64,000 nucleotides of DNA from Mesorhizobium sp. WSM3862. Its GTDB lineage: Bacteria; Pseudomonadota; Alphaproteobacteria; Rhizobiales; Rhizobiaceae. The stretch is taken from contig NZ_NSGE01000014.1 in the NCBI RefSeq assembly GCF_002294985.1, positions 62,001 to 126,000 of the forward strand, read 5' to 3'. Below, piece after piece: positions 23,709 through 32,245 of the stretch. The notes beneath the pieces were generated by a model, which had not been told where the DNA came from, made no database searches, and was given only the letters and a program-made list of their open reading frames with translations. Position 1 is the stretch's first letter. The number at the start of each line of letters is the position of its first letter. Both the position numbers and the translations under genes were made by a program.

Positions 23709-24737
23709 TCAGCGAACCGGCGGACCATATTGCAGGCCGCCCTTCGTCCACAGAGCGTTGATGCCGCGCGCGATCTTGAGCGGGCTACCCGAGCCGACAT
23801 TGCGCTCAAACATTTCACCGTAGTTGCCGACCGCCTTGATGATGTTGACAACCCAGTCGTTGGAGAGGCCGAGATCGGCGCCGTATTTGCCATCGGGCTC
23901 AGTGCCAAGGAGGCGCTGTATGTTCGGATCGGTCGACGACTTCATCTCCTCGACATTGGCCTGCGTGATGCCGGCTTCTTCGGCATTGAGCAGCGCAAAA
24001 TACGTCCACCGCGCGATATGGGCCCATTGATCGTCGCCCTGGCGCACGGCCGGGCCGAGCGGTTCCTTGGAGATGATCTCGGGCAGCACGACGTGGTCGG
24101 CGGGCGAGGAGAGCGTCAGGCGGATGCCGTAGAGGCCGGACTGGTCGGTGGTGTAGGCGTCGCAGCGACCGGAATCATAGGCGGCGTTGACCTCTTCCAG
24201 CTTCTCGAACACGACGGGGTTGTACTCCATCTTGTTCTTCTTGAAGTAGTCGGCGAGGTTGAGCTCCGTGGTGGTGCCGCTCTGCACGCAGACCGCGGCG
24301 CCCGAAAGCTGCAGCGCGGAGTTCACGCCCGGCAGCTTCTTGGCGTTGATCATGAAGCCCTGGCCGTCATAATAGGTGACGCCGACAAAATCGAGGCCGA
24401 GCGCGCTGTCGCGGTTGCTCGTCCAGGTGGTGTTGCGCGAGAGGATATCAATCTCGCCCGACTGCAGGGCGGTGAAACGCTCCTTGGCGCTGAGCGGCGT
24501 GAACTTGACCTTGGAGCCGTCACCGAAGACGGCGGCCGCGACGGCGCGGCAGAAATCCGCATCGATGCCCTTCCAGTCGCCCTTGTCGTCCGGCGCCGAG
24601 AAGCCGGCGAGGCCGGTCGAGACGCCGCACTGGATGAAGCCCTTCTGCTTGACGGTGTCGAGCGTGCCGGCCGAAGCGGCGGACGCCATGAGCCCGAGCG
24701 CGGCGGCGCCAAGCATGCCCAATGCAATGTGTTTCAT
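23709..24737 (-). CDS. aapJ: General L-amino-acid ABC transporter, substrate-binding protein
   Basis: A 342-residue periplasmic binding protein that delivers many L-amino acids to AapQM. The signal peptide is MKHIALGMLGAAALGLMASA with cleavage near SAG. The binding fold has the class-3 SBP features TVKQKGFIQCGVSTGLAGFS, DDKGDWKGIDADFCRAVAAA, LSAKERFTALQSGEIDIL and CVQSGTTTELNLADYF. The start at 24737 is fixed by the signal peptide; the frame is open to 24860 without a signal. First gene of aapJQMP. Confidence 0.95.
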   Translation of the reverse strand: MKHIALGMLGAAALGLMASAASAGTLDTVKQKGFIQCGVSTGLAGFSAPDDKGDWKGIDADFCRAVAAAVFGDGSKVKFTPLSAKERFTALQSGEIDILSRNTTWTSNRDSALGLDFVGVTYYDGQGFMINAKKLPGVNSALQLSGAAVCVQSGTTTELNLADYFKKNKMEYNPVVFEKLEEVNAAYDSGRCDAYTTDQSGLYGIRLTLSSPADHVVLPEIISKEPLGPAVRQGDDQWAHIARWTYFALLNAEEAGITQANVEEMKSSTDPNIQRLLGTEPDGKYGADLGLSNDWVVNIIKAVGNYGEMFERNVGSGSPLKIARGINALWTKGGLQYGPPVR

Positions 24738-25278
24738 GACCCACAGACCCTTTTCTGTTACAGGCGCCCCTAATTGCAGGCGACGCTTGATCTTTTTTCG
24801 TTTGCGAATGCAGCTCCCACGTAGGCCCGCTCCCGGACCCGCATCGTTTCGCCGATGCACTGCCTCCCATTCACGAAACGCATCGAAGGCGATTATTCCT
24901 GTGAGGTCAAGGGAAATGACCGAATTGCGACACGTTTGAAAACCGATTGCTGCAAATCACCGAATTGCAGCCAAAAGCGCTCGCAAATTGGTCAAGAGCT
25001 GCAGCCGGGACCGGCAAGTCCGGCGCCATCGAAATTTTGGCCGTTACCTGAACTCCCGCCTCTTACTACTTGTTGGCGCCAATGGAAGGACTGGCGTGAT
25101 TCGTAGCGAAGAAAGGCGCGCCGGGCTGCCTCCGGCGCATCGTCGCCGGAGGCCTGCAAGGGGCACGAAAGGTGAGCCGGCGACCTCTCATTTGGCCCAT
25201 CCAAACACCATCGCTTGGCGGGTTCGCAGCGGTTGCGCGACCAGTTCCACCGCTCTATGGCTGAGCTCCTGACACACT
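24738..25278. other. Divergent intergenic region between aapJ and the metC-like gene
   Basis: No gene recognised. It must hold the aap promoter; a TTGACC box on the minus strand near 24910 has only a weak -10. The sequence ACCGAATTGC occurs twice (near 24918 and 24959). Codon usage in the frames open here does not look coding. Confidence 0.45.
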
Positions 25279-25320
25279 GCGACGAGCGACGAACTATGGG
25301 CGACGAGCGACGAACTATGG
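25279..25320 (+). repeat. 21-base tandem duplication containing two alternative start codons
   Basis: The unit at 25279-25299 is repeated exactly at 25300-25320. Each unit ends in ACTATGG, so there are two in-frame ATGs (25296, 25317) preceding the metC-like coding region. Being 21 bases long, the repeat keeps frame. Confidence 0.85.
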
Positions 25321-26486
25321 CGACAGACGGCAGCAACATCGGCATCAACACGCGGCTTGCCCATTCCGGCAACAACCCGCGCGACTATTTCGGCTTCGTC
25401 AATCCGCCGGTCGTGCATGCCTCGACGGTGCTTTACCCCGACGCCGCCTCGATGGCCTCGCGAAGCCAGAAATACACCTACGGCACGCGCGGCACACCGA
25501 CGATGGATGCGCTCACGCTCGCCGTCGATGCGCTGGAAGGCTCGGCCGGCACGATCGCCGTGCCGTCGGGACTGGCTGCGGTGACGATTCCCCTGCTCAC
25601 CTTCGTCTCGGCCGGCGACCATGTTTTGATCGTCGATTCGGTCTATCACCCGACGCGGAATTTCGCCGATACCATGCTGAAGCGGCTCGGTATCGAAGTC
25701 GAATATTACGATCCGCGCATCGGCGCCGGGATTGCTTCGCTGATCAAGCCCAACACCAAGGTGGTGTTCACCGAGTCGCCGGGATCGAACACCTATGAGG
25801 TGCAGGACATTCCGGCGATCGCCAAGGCGGCGCATGCAGCAAATGCCATCGTCATGATGGACAACACCTGGGCGACGCCGCTCTACTTCAAGCCGCTCGA
25901 CCACGGCGTCGACATCTCGATCCATGCGGCGACCAAATACCCGGCCGGCCATTCGGACGTGCTGCTCGGCCTGGTCTCGGCCAATGAGGCTTGCTGGAAG
26001 CAGCTCTATGAAGGGTTCTGCACGCTGGGCTGCTGTTCGGGCCCGGACGACATCTATCAGACGCTGCGCGGCCTGCGCACCATGGGGGTGAGGCTGGAGC
26101 AGCACCAGAAGAGCGCGCTCGAAATCGCGCGCTGGCTGGATGAGCAACCGGGCGTGGCGCAGGTGCTGCATCCGGCGCTGCCGAGCCATCCCGACCATGC
26201 GCTCTGGAAGCGCGATTTCTGCGGCTCGAGCGGCGTCTTTTCGATCGTTCTGAATGGCGGCGGACAGAAGGCGCAGCACGCCTTCCTCGACGCGCTGACC
26301 ATCTTCGGCCTCGGCTACTCCTGGGGCGGCTATGAGAGCCTTGCCGTGCCGGTCTTTCTGGGGGACCGCACCATCGCCAAGGGCTCCTATGCCGGGCCGC
26401 TGATCCGCCTGCAGATCGGGCTGGAAGACGTCGAGGACCTCAAGGCCGACCTTCAGCGCGGCCTCGCCGCCGCGGCCGAGGCCTGA
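25317..26486 (+). CDS. metC: Cystathionine beta-lyase (Cys/Met metabolism PLP enzyme)
   Basis: A 389-residue (from 25317) cytoplasmic PLP enzyme of the gamma family. The cofactor lysine is in SIHAATKYPAGHSDVLLGL, and the PLP-phosphate and ring contacts appear in TYGTRGTPTMDAL and VMMDNTWATPLYFKPLDHG. These fit proteobacterial MetC, which splits cystathionine to homocysteine, pyruvate and ammonia; related cystathionine gamma-synthases cannot be excluded. The start is ambiguous because a 21-base tandem repeat supplies ATGs at 25296 and 25317, and the frame is open further to 25215. The N-terminus of the conserved domain begins at INTRLAHSGNNPRDYFG. Confidence 0.9.
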   Translation: MATDGSNIGINTRLAHSGNNPRDYFGFVNPPVVHASTVLYPDAASMASRSQKYTYGTRGTPTMDALTLAVDALEGSAGTIAVPSGLAAVTIPLLTFVSAGDHVLIVDSVYHPTRNFADTMLKRLGIEVEYYDPRIGAGIASLIKPNTKVVFTESPGSNTYEVQDIPAIAKAAHAANAIVMMDNTWATPLYFKPLDHGVDISIHAATKYPAGHSDVLLGLVSANEACWKQLYEGFCTLGCCSGPDDIYQTLRGLRTMGVRLEQHQKSALEIARWLDEQPGVAQVLHPALPSHPDHALWKRDFCGSSGVFSIVLNGGGQKAQHAFLDALTIFGLGYSWGGYESLAVPVFLGDRTIAKGSYAGPLIRLQIGLEDVEDLKADLQRGLAAAAEA

Positions 26487-26720
26487 GCGACGGGCTAGAG
26501 CCGTTGCCAAACTGAATCCGCGGACGGCCGTAAGACCTTGGCGCGATTGAGAAAGCCGAGGCCGCTGGCAGCATGTCGCAGGCGATCCGCGCTGCAATAA
26601 TATTCTCTCCAGCCGCGAATATACGGATTGGTTTGGCTTCCAAATCCGTGGCTCCGGCGGCATTTCGGGCAGCGCAAATTCCACCATTCGACAGTTCAAG
26701 CCATTCGACCTGGGGCTGCC

Positions 26721-27806
26721 ATGGCGTTCCGCCTCTTCGTTCCGATCCTTGCCGGCGCGACGCTGCGCGAGCGGCTGCTTGCCTGCATCGGCGCGACCAT
26801 CGGCATCGCGCTGACCGGCGTGATCAGCGGGCTCGCCATGGGCAACGGACCGCATGTGGCGATGCTGGTGGCGCCGATGGGCGCGTCCGCCGTGCTGCTC
26901 TTTGCCGTTCCGTCGAGCCCGTTGGCGCAGCCCTGGTCGATCATCGGCGGCAACACGATCTCCGCGCTGGTCGGCGTGACGGTGGCGCATTTCGTGCACA
27001 ACCCGGTGATCGCCTCCGGGCTGGCGGTGGCGCTGGCGATCGCCGCCATGTCTTTCACGCGCTCGCTGCATCCGCCGGGCGGTGCGGCAGCCCTCACCGG
27101 CGTGCTTGGCGGGCCGGCCGTGATCAGCGCCGGCTTCCTGTTTCCCTTCGTGCCGGTAGCGCTTAACTCGATCATATTGGTGACGCTCGGTTTCCTGTTC
27201 CACAAGCTGTCGCGGCGCAACTATCCGCATGTGCCTCAGCCTGCCGCCAACAGCCACGGCACAGCCGACCGGCCGCCGGCGGAGCGCGTCGGCTTCCGGC
27301 CCGAGGATGTCGATGCCGCCCTGGCGGCACTCGACGAGACCTTCGACATCGACCGTGACGACATCGAAAGGCTGCTGCGCCAGGTCGAGCTGCAGGCGAT
27401 GGTGCGCGCGCATCGGACGCTGCTCTGCCGGGACATCATGTCCCGCGACGTGATCTCGATGTCGGAGAACGCCACCGCCGACGAGGCGCGCAAGCAGCTT
27501 CTCGACCACAATATCCGCACCCTGCCGGTGGTCGACGCCGAGGCGAGGCTGGTCGGCGCCGTCGGCCTGCGCGAACTGACGCAAGCGACCGACACCGTGA
27601 AGGGCGTGATGTCGAAGGCCGGCACGGCCTCGCCCGAGACGCCGGCTATGAGCCTGCTGCCGCTGCTGACCGACGGGCGCAGCCATGCGGTGGTGATCGT
27701 CGACGCCGGACGGCATATTCTCGGACTCATCACCCAGACCGATCTGCTTGCCGCCGCCGCCCGCGCGCAGGCTGCAGACAGGCCGCCGCTGAAAGCTGTA
27801 GCATAG
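26721..27806 (+). CDS. HPP-family membrane protein with CBS domain pair
   Basis: A 361-residue protein. Residues about 1-170 are an HPP domain with four or five membrane helices and the family's SLHPPGGAAALTGVLG motif; plant HPP relatives carry nitrite, but bacterial substrates are unknown. Residues about 230-350 are two CBS repeats (CRDIMSRDVISMSENATADEARKQLLDHNIRTLPVVD and VKGVMSKAG...LITQTDLL), a regulatory module that usually binds adenine nucleotides. The ATG at 26721 begins the first helix; an upstream in-frame start at 26628 has no conserved sequence. Stands alone between metC and the sigma-factor gene. Confidence 0.88.
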   Translation: MAFRLFVPILAGATLRERLLACIGATIGIALTGVISGLAMGNGPHVAMLVAPMGASAVLLFAVPSSPLAQPWSIIGGNTISALVGVTVAHFVHNPVIASGLAVALAIAAMSFTRSLHPPGGAAALTGVLGGPAVISAGFLFPFVPVALNSIILVTLGFLFHKLSRRNYPHVPQPAANSHGTADRPPAERVGFRPEDVDAALAALDETFDIDRDDIERLLRQVELQAMVRAHRTLLCRDIMSRDVISMSENATADEARKQLLDHNIRTLPVVDAEARLVGAVGLRELTQATDTVKGVMSKAGTASPETPAMSLLPLLTDGRSHAVVIVDAGRHILGLITQTDLLAAAARAQAADRPPLKAVA

Positions 27807-27830
27807 CGCGCGACTGGATCGGGAAAATCC

Positions 27831-27860
27831 GGGAACCTTTTGCCGGCAGGCGCGTCCAAT
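27831..27860 (+). promoter_or_regulatory. ECF-type promoter of the sigma-factor gene
   Basis: CGGGAAC (27830-27836), 17-base spacer, GTCCAAT (27854-27860). The promoter before the DUF4142 gene has CGGGAAC, the same 17-base spacer and ATCCAAT, and the two also share TTT.GCC inside the spacer. This suggests both are read by the same sigma factor, most simply the one encoded here. Confidence 0.6.
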
Positions 27861-27897
27861 TGCCCGGATGCAACGCCTGTTGGGAGATCGGGGCGCG

Positions 27898-28596
27898 ATG
27901 ATGAAGTCAGCAAGTCAGGCCGCCGCGGTTTCGGCGGCGGAGGCCGGCGAGATGGCGTTGGTGCACCGGGCCCTGGCACGGGACCCGGGCGCCTTCCGCT
28001 TGATCATCAAGACGCACAACCAGCGGCTCTACCGCATCGCGCGCGGCGTGGTGCGCAACGACGCCGAGGCCGAGGACATCGTGCAGGAAGCCTATATGCG
28101 CGCCTTCGCCAGCCTCGACAGCTTCCGCGGCGATGCCTCGCTCTCGACCTGGCTGTCGCGCATCGTCATCAACGAGGCGCTCGGCCGGCTGCGCAAGAGA
28201 AAACGCATCGTGTCGATGCCTGAAAACCCTGAGGCGCAGATCATCCGGTTTCCGTTGAATTCAAATGACTTGAACCCTGGCGACGATCCGGAGCGGACAA
28301 TGGCGCAGCGGCAGATCCTCGGGCTTGTCGAGCGGGCGACCGACAGCCTTCCCGATGTCTATCGCACGGTCTTCGTCGCCCGCGTCATCGAGGGATTGAG
28401 TATCGAGGAAACCGCCGACCTGCTCGGCATCAGGCCGGAAACGGTGAAGACAAGGCTGCATCGGGCGCGTGCCTTGGTGCGCAAGGCGCTGGACGACGAG
28501 ATCGGCCCGGTGCTGCTCGACGCGTTTCCTTTCGCCGGCCGGCGCTGCGAACGGCTGACGCGGGCGGTGATGAAGAGGCTCGGCTTCGAGGGCTGA
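27898..28596 (+). CDS. ECF-subfamily RNA polymerase sigma factor
   Basis: A 232-residue sigma factor. Region 2 reads YRIARGVVRNDAEAEDIVQEAYMRAFASLDSF and FRGDASLSTWLSRIVINEAL; region 4 reads LPDVYRTVFVARVIEGLSIEETADLLGIRPETVKTRLHRARALVRK. A C-terminal tail (DAFPFAGRRCERLTRAV) beyond region 4 and the neighbouring DUF4142 and cupredoxin genes resemble the ECF26 group, a tentative placement from memory of the family. No anti-sigma gene adjoins. The start is taken at 27898 (another Met follows at 27901; an ATG at 27868 is possible). A promoter matching that of the downstream operon suggests autoregulation. Confidence 0.88.
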   Translation: MMKSASQAAAVSAAEAGEMALVHRALARDPGAFRLIIKTHNQRLYRIARGVVRNDAEAEDIVQEAYMRAFASLDSFRGDASLSTWLSRIVINEALGRLRKRKRIVSMPENPEAQIIRFPLNSNDLNPGDDPERTMAQRQILGLVERATDSLPDVYRTVFVARVIEGLSIEETADLLGIRPETVKTRLHRARALVRKALDDEIGPVLLDAFPFAGRRCERLTRAVMKRLGFEG

Positions 28597-28705
28597 GGCG
28601 CGTTCAGATTTCGCGAAGCCCGCGTTGAGGAGAGGCATCGCGGATGAGCTTTTCGGCCAATCTCCAACATGCAATGTCCAACATGTGTGTCCCGCGACTT
28701 TTCCC

Positions 28706-28734
28706 GGGAACGTTTCGCCTTCTCCCCCATCCAA
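28706..28734 (+). promoter_or_regulatory. ECF-type promoter of the DUF4142-cupredoxin operon
   Basis: CGGGAAC (28705-28711), 17-base spacer, ATCCAAT (28729-28735), matching the promoter of the sigma gene in both boxes and spacing. It lies about 55 bases before the operon's first start codon. Confidence 0.55.
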
Positions 28735-28789
28735 TGGCCGTCAACCCAGAATGGAGCCCGGTGCCTCTGTGCCGGGCGAAGGAGATGCC

Positions 28790-29313
28790 ATGTTTATCCG
28801 ACCGACCGCAGCGCTCGCAGCCTTCCTCCTCCTCAGCGCAGCGCCGCTGGCTGAGGCCGCCGAGAAGCCGACCGACCCGCAGATCGCCATATCGCCTATA
28901 CAGCCGGCGTGCTCGACATCGAGGCGGCGAAGCTGGCGATCCAGAAGTCGAAAACCAAGGAGGTCGTCGACTTTGCCAAGGATATGGAGCGCGACCACGA
29001 GGCGGTGAACAAGCAGGCTCTCGACCTGGTGAAGAAGCTGAAGGTGAAGCCGGAAGACAATGCCACCAGCCAGGCGCTGACCAAGGCGGCGAAGGAAGAG
29101 CGCGCCAAGCTGGCGAAGCTCGAGGGCACTGCCTTCGACAAGGCCTATATCGAGAACGAGGTCGCGTATCACAAGCAGGTCAACGGCGCGCTCGAAACCC
29201 TGCTCATTCCTTCGGCCAACAATGCCGAGTTGAAGAGCCTGCTGGAGACCGGGCTGAAAATCTTCCAGGGACATGAGCAGCATGCCGAGCATGTCGCCGG
29301 CACGTTGAAATGA
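28790..29313 (+). pseudogene. DUF4142-family exported protein, broken by a one-base deletion
   Basis: Read in one frame, 28790-28888 encodes a signal peptide (MFIRPTAALAAFLLLSAAPLAEA) and EKPTDPQIA; a second frame then gives YTAGVLDIEAAKLAIQKSK, KEVVDFAKDMERDHEAVNKQ and the rest of a normal DUF4142 domain to 29313. Adding one C in the GCCAT at 28887-28890 joins them as PQIAHIAYTAGVLD, exactly the family sequence. DUF4142 proteins are periplasmic ferritin-like helical bundles of unknown function. GGAG precedes the ATG. The downstream frame keeps fully conserved, so the lesion is recent or is a sequencing error; a GTG at 28909 could start only a leaderless form. Confidence 0.85.
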
Positions 29314-29624
29314 GGGCGGGCGCGTTATCGGTGCTCGGCTCGCTGACGCTGGCGCTTGTCGCGCCGCCGGCGCTCGCCGCCACCATCGAGGTGACCATCG
29401 ACAGGCTGGTCTACTCGCCGGCGAGCGTCGAGGCCAAGGTCGGCGACACGATCGAGTGGGTGAACAAGGACGTCATCGCCCACACCGCGACAGTGAAGGG
29501 CGGCTGGGAGGTGATGATCCCGCCGAAATCGAAAGGCAGGATCACGCTCAAGCAAGCGGGAGCGGTCGACTATTTCTGCCGCTTCCACCCCAACATGAAA
29601 GGTCACCTCAACGTGGCGCCCTAG
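29310..29624 (+). CDS. Small cupredoxin (amicyanin/plastocyanin-like) exported protein
   Basis: A 104-residue periplasmic blue-copper protein with a signal peptide ending at ALA-ATIEV. The type 1 copper ligands are visible: His in DVIAHTATV, then Cys, His and Met in YFCRFHPNMKGHL, with the expected loop length of the amicyanin group. It presumably carries electrons or binds copper in the periplasm. It overlaps the DUF4142 gene by ATGA, so it is the second gene of that operon; the upstream frameshift could reduce its coupled translation. Its stop codon shares the bases CTAG with the stop of the converging enoyl-CoA hydratase gene. Confidence 0.9.
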   Translation: MRAGALSVLGSLTLALVAPPALAATIEVTIDRLVYSPASVEAKVGDTIEWVNKDVIAHTATVKGGWEVMIPPKSKGRITLKQAGAVDYFCRFHPNMKGHLNVAP

Positions 29625-30478
29625 TCCGCCGCGGGATCGCGCCGAAGCGAGCCGCGCCGTGCCTCGCTGAGCCGGGTGACGTGCGTCCATGAGCCGTCAT
29701 AGATGGGCTGGCGCCGCTCGATCCAGGCGCTGAGCCCTTCGCCGAGGTCGGCGGTCGGGGCCATGCGGGCGAACTGCTCGGCCTCGACCAGCAGGCCCTC
29801 GGCGATGCTAAGGTTGATGCCGCGCGCCACCGCGGTGAGAATGCCAGCCACCGCCGCCTGCGAATGGCGGATGATGCGGTTCGCAAGATCGAGCGCGGCC
29901 GGCATCAGCTCCTCATGCGGCACGACTTTGTTGACCAGCCCGAGTTCCAGCGCCCGCGCGGGCGAGAAAGGCTCGCCGGTAAGCAGCAGTTCGAGCGCGC
30001 GTTTGCGCCCGGCAAGCCTCGGCAGGCGCTGCGTGCCGCCGAAGGTCGGCGGCATGGCGAGTTTTATTTCCGGCTTGGCGAACAGGGCGCGGTCGCTGGC
30101 GACCGCCAGCGGCACCGCCTCGGTGATCTCGCAGCCACCGCCGAAGGCAAGGCCGTTGACGGCGGCGATGACCGGCTTGCGGAACGCTTCCAGCCGCGCC
30201 GTCAGTCGCTGGCCGCGCATGACGAAATCGCGCAGCGCGACATCCGTGCCTTCGGCCACGCTCAACGCGAATTCGTGGATGTCGCCGCCGGCCGAGAAGG
30301 CGCGCTCCCCTGCCCCGGTGAGGATCACGGCACGCACGGCATCGTCGGTCTCTATCCTGTCGAGGATCGCCAGCAGGCGGTCGATAAGGCCGTAATTCAG
30401 GGCATTGAGCTTTTCGGGGCGGTTGAGCGTCAGCACCGCGACGCGGTCGCGGATGTCGCAAAGCACGGGCTCGGTCAT
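29621..30478 (-). CDS. Enoyl-CoA hydratase/isomerase family protein
   Basis: A 285-residue crotonase-fold enzyme. The oxyanion-hole segments are GERAFSAGGDIHEF (about residue 70) and NGLAFGGGCEITEAVPLAVA (about 112); the catalytic-Glu position near FAKPEIKLAMPPTFGGTQRLPRLAG is retained. It probably acts on a short- or medium-chain enoyl-CoA in fatty-acid or related catabolism. TAAGGAGAA precedes the ATG at 30478. Divergent from a TetR gene with a palindrome between them, so likely its target. Confidence 0.88.
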   Translation of the reverse strand: MTEPVLCDIRDRVAVLTLNRPEKLNALNYGLIDRLLAILDRIETDDAVRAVILTGAGERAFSAGGDIHEFALSVAEGTDVALRDFVMRGQRLTARLEAFRKPVIAAVNGLAFGGGCEITEAVPLAVASDRALFAKPEIKLAMPPTFGGTQRLPRLAGRKRALELLLTGEPFSPARALELGLVNKVVPHEELMPAALDLANRIIRHSQAAVAGILTAVARGINLSIAEGLLVEAEQFARMAPTADLGEGLSAWIERRQPIYDGSWTHVTRLSEARRGSLRRDPAAD

Positions 30479-30589
30479 AGTTTTCTCCTTAGCCGTTCGT
30501 TTTCTCCGCAATTCCGAACGGAAACCGCTGCGCATTTTCCTGGAATTGCTCTGTGGAACGGCTGCAAGGGATCAGCTTCCGGCTTGTTT

Positions 30590-30611
30590 GTATATTCACT
30601 AGTCGGTATAC
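30590..30611. promoter_or_regulatory. Putative TetR operator
   Basis: GTATA at 30590-30594 and TATAC at 30607-30611 form an interrupted palindrome in the short gap between the enoyl-CoA hydratase gene and the TetR gene, eight bases before the latter's start. Confidence 0.45.
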
Positions 30612-30618
30612 TTGACGG

Positions 30619-31200
30619 ATGACCGAGAAGCCCAATCCAACCAGGAAACGCCTCGTCGATGCGGCGGCAAAACTCTTCTATGCCGAAGGCATCGGCCGCG
30701 TCAGCGTCGATGCCGTGGCGGAAAAGGCGGGGCTGACCAAGCGCACGCTCTACTACCACTTCAAGAGCAAGGACGAGCTGATCACGGCCTATCTCGACAG
30801 CCGCGACCAGCCGAACCTCAAGCAGATGGCCGGCTGGTTCGAGGCGGCGCAAGGCGGCGCGGACAAGAAGGTCGCGGCGATCTTCACCCATCTGGCGCGC
30901 GTGGCGCGGCACGTCAAATGGAAGGGCTGCGGCTTCCTGCGCACGGCCGCCGAACTCGCCGCGATGCCCGGCCATCCGGCGGTGAAGGCGGGCTCGCGCC
31001 ATAAGAGCAATTTCGAGAAATGGCTGGCGGGCGAGCTTTCTAGCCATGGCGTGCGCGAGCCGAAGATGCTGGCGCGCGAGATCGTGCTTCTGATGGACGG
31101 CGCCTTTTCCAGCATGCTGATCCACCACAATCCCGACTACATCACGGCCGCCGGCCACGCCGCCGCGACGCTGGTGCGGGCGCGGATGGCAGCGGCGTAG
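30619..31200 (+). CDS. TetR/AcrR-family repressor
   Basis: A 193-residue regulator with a clear HTH: RKRLVDAAAKLFYAEGIGRVSVDAVAEKAGLTKRTLYYHFKSKDELI. The C-terminal domain has KGCGFLRTAAELAAMPGHPA, a pattern common in TetR proteins next to acyl-CoA or reductase genes. It starts at 30619, directly after a palindrome. The divergent enoyl-CoA hydratase is the obvious candidate target; the ligand may be an acyl-CoA or related compound, which is an inference from context only. Confidence 0.88.
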   Translation: MTEKPNPTRKRLVDAAAKLFYAEGIGRVSVDAVAEKAGLTKRTLYYHFKSKDELITAYLDSRDQPNLKQMAGWFEAAQGGADKKVAAIFTHLARVARHVKWKGCGFLRTAAELAAMPGHPAVKAGSRHKSNFEKWLAGELSSHGVREPKMLAREIVLLMDGAFSSMLIHHNPDYITAAGHAAATLVRARMAAA

Positions 31201-31252
31201 ACCTCGCCTGGCGTCCTGACCCCGTGGACCGCGACGGGCAATTCCGGCAGCC

Positions 31253-32146
31253 TCAGCCGCGCGCTGCCCCCTCCTCTGCCAGCAGCCAGTCGATCATGGT
31301 GGCGGCGGGCGCGGGCGGACGGTCCGGTGCGAGAATCGAGAGAGCGCGGCCGGTCGGCACGCGCAATTCGGGAAACGGCGCCACCAGCGAGCCGGCGGCA
31401 AGAGCGCGCGACACCAGCGCCTCATGGCCCATCAAAACGCCGGCACCGTCGACGGCGGCCTGCACAGCCATGCTGTAGAGCGAGAATTCGGAACCTGTTT
31501 CGATCGACGGGCCTTTCACGCCGGCGACTTCGAACCAAAGACTCCAATCCTCCGTCCAGGTGGTGTCCCAGAGCAGCAACTGCGAGGAAAGTTCGGCCGG
31601 CGTCTTCAATTGTCTGGCCAGCGCCGGCGCGCAGACAGGAAAGATGACGTCGTCGCAGAGCTTGAAGGATCGGCCGGCGCCCGATCTGGTGAGGAAAATA
31701 GCGAGGTCGAAAGGCTCGCGCCGGAAGTCCGGCGGCTCTTCCAGCGCATGGATGGAGGGGCGCAGCGCCGGATGCGCCGCGCGTAGGGCCGGCAGCCGCG
31801 GCGCCAGCCAGAGCTGCGCGATCGAAGGCAATGCCGCGACGCTGACCTGCGGCCGGGGCGCCGAGATACGCAATTCCTGAACGGCGAGCCCCAAGGCGTC
31901 GAAAGCGGTGGAAAACGAGGGTAGCGCCGAACGCCCAGCATCGGTGAGATGCAGGCCTTGCGCGTGACGCACGAAAAGCGGAGAGCCTAGCCAAGCCTCC
32001 AGCGCCTTCACCTGATGCGAGACGGCGGCGGGGGTCACGCCGAGTTCGTCCGCCGCCTTGGCAAAGCTTTCATGGCGTGCCGCCGCCTCGAAGGCCCTGA
32101 GGGCGTTGAGCGGCGGCATGCGCGGTCGCGGCGGATTGACGGCCAT
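31253..32146 (-). CDS. LysR-family regulator of the GcvA type
   Basis: A 297-residue LTTR. The DNA-binding part (MPPLNALRAFEAAARHESFAKAADELGVTPAAVSHQVKALE in consecutive motifs, then LGSPLFVRHAQGLHLTDAG) has the LNALRAFEAAAR opening typical of the GcvA branch. The effector domain follows. The ATG at 32146 is used; one at 32179 upstream and one at 32119 downstream are possible. It lies about 100 bases downstream of an orphan solute-binding-protein gene on the same strand, at the edge of the molybdenum-hydroxylase block, and could regulate it. Confidence 0.86.
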   Translation of the reverse strand: MAVNPPRPRMPPLNALRAFEAAARHESFAKAADELGVTPAAVSHQVKALEAWLGSPLFVRHAQGLHLTDAGRSALPSFSTAFDALGLAVQELRISAPRPQVSVAALPSIAQLWLAPRLPALRAAHPALRPSIHALEEPPDFRREPFDLAIFLTRSGAGRSFKLCDDVIFPVCAPALARQLKTPAELSSQLLLWDTTWTEDWSLWFEVAGVKGPSIETGSEFSLYSMAVQAAVDGAGVLMGHEALVSRALAAGSLVAPFPELRVPTGRALSILAPDRPPAPAATMIDWLLAEEGAARG

Positions 32147-32245
32147 CTGCAGCTTTCCCAATGCCGCGCCGCCTGCCATGACGGCGCGGCAATGCTTCGA
32201 GCGAAAGAACGGCGACCGCCTGCGCTCGCCTCCAGGACCTCAAGT

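Noticed and set aside
26495..26677. Short minus-strand peptide NPYIRGWREYY, reminiscent of a group II intron maturase C-terminus
   Set aside because: Only a few residues match, no catalytic domain or intron RNA structure is near; probably coincidence.
25188..27716. Very long open frame on the minus strand opposite metC and the HPP-CBS gene
   Set aside because: High-GC third-codon-position shadow of two well-supported plus-strand genes; predicted product is Arg/His-rich with no family.
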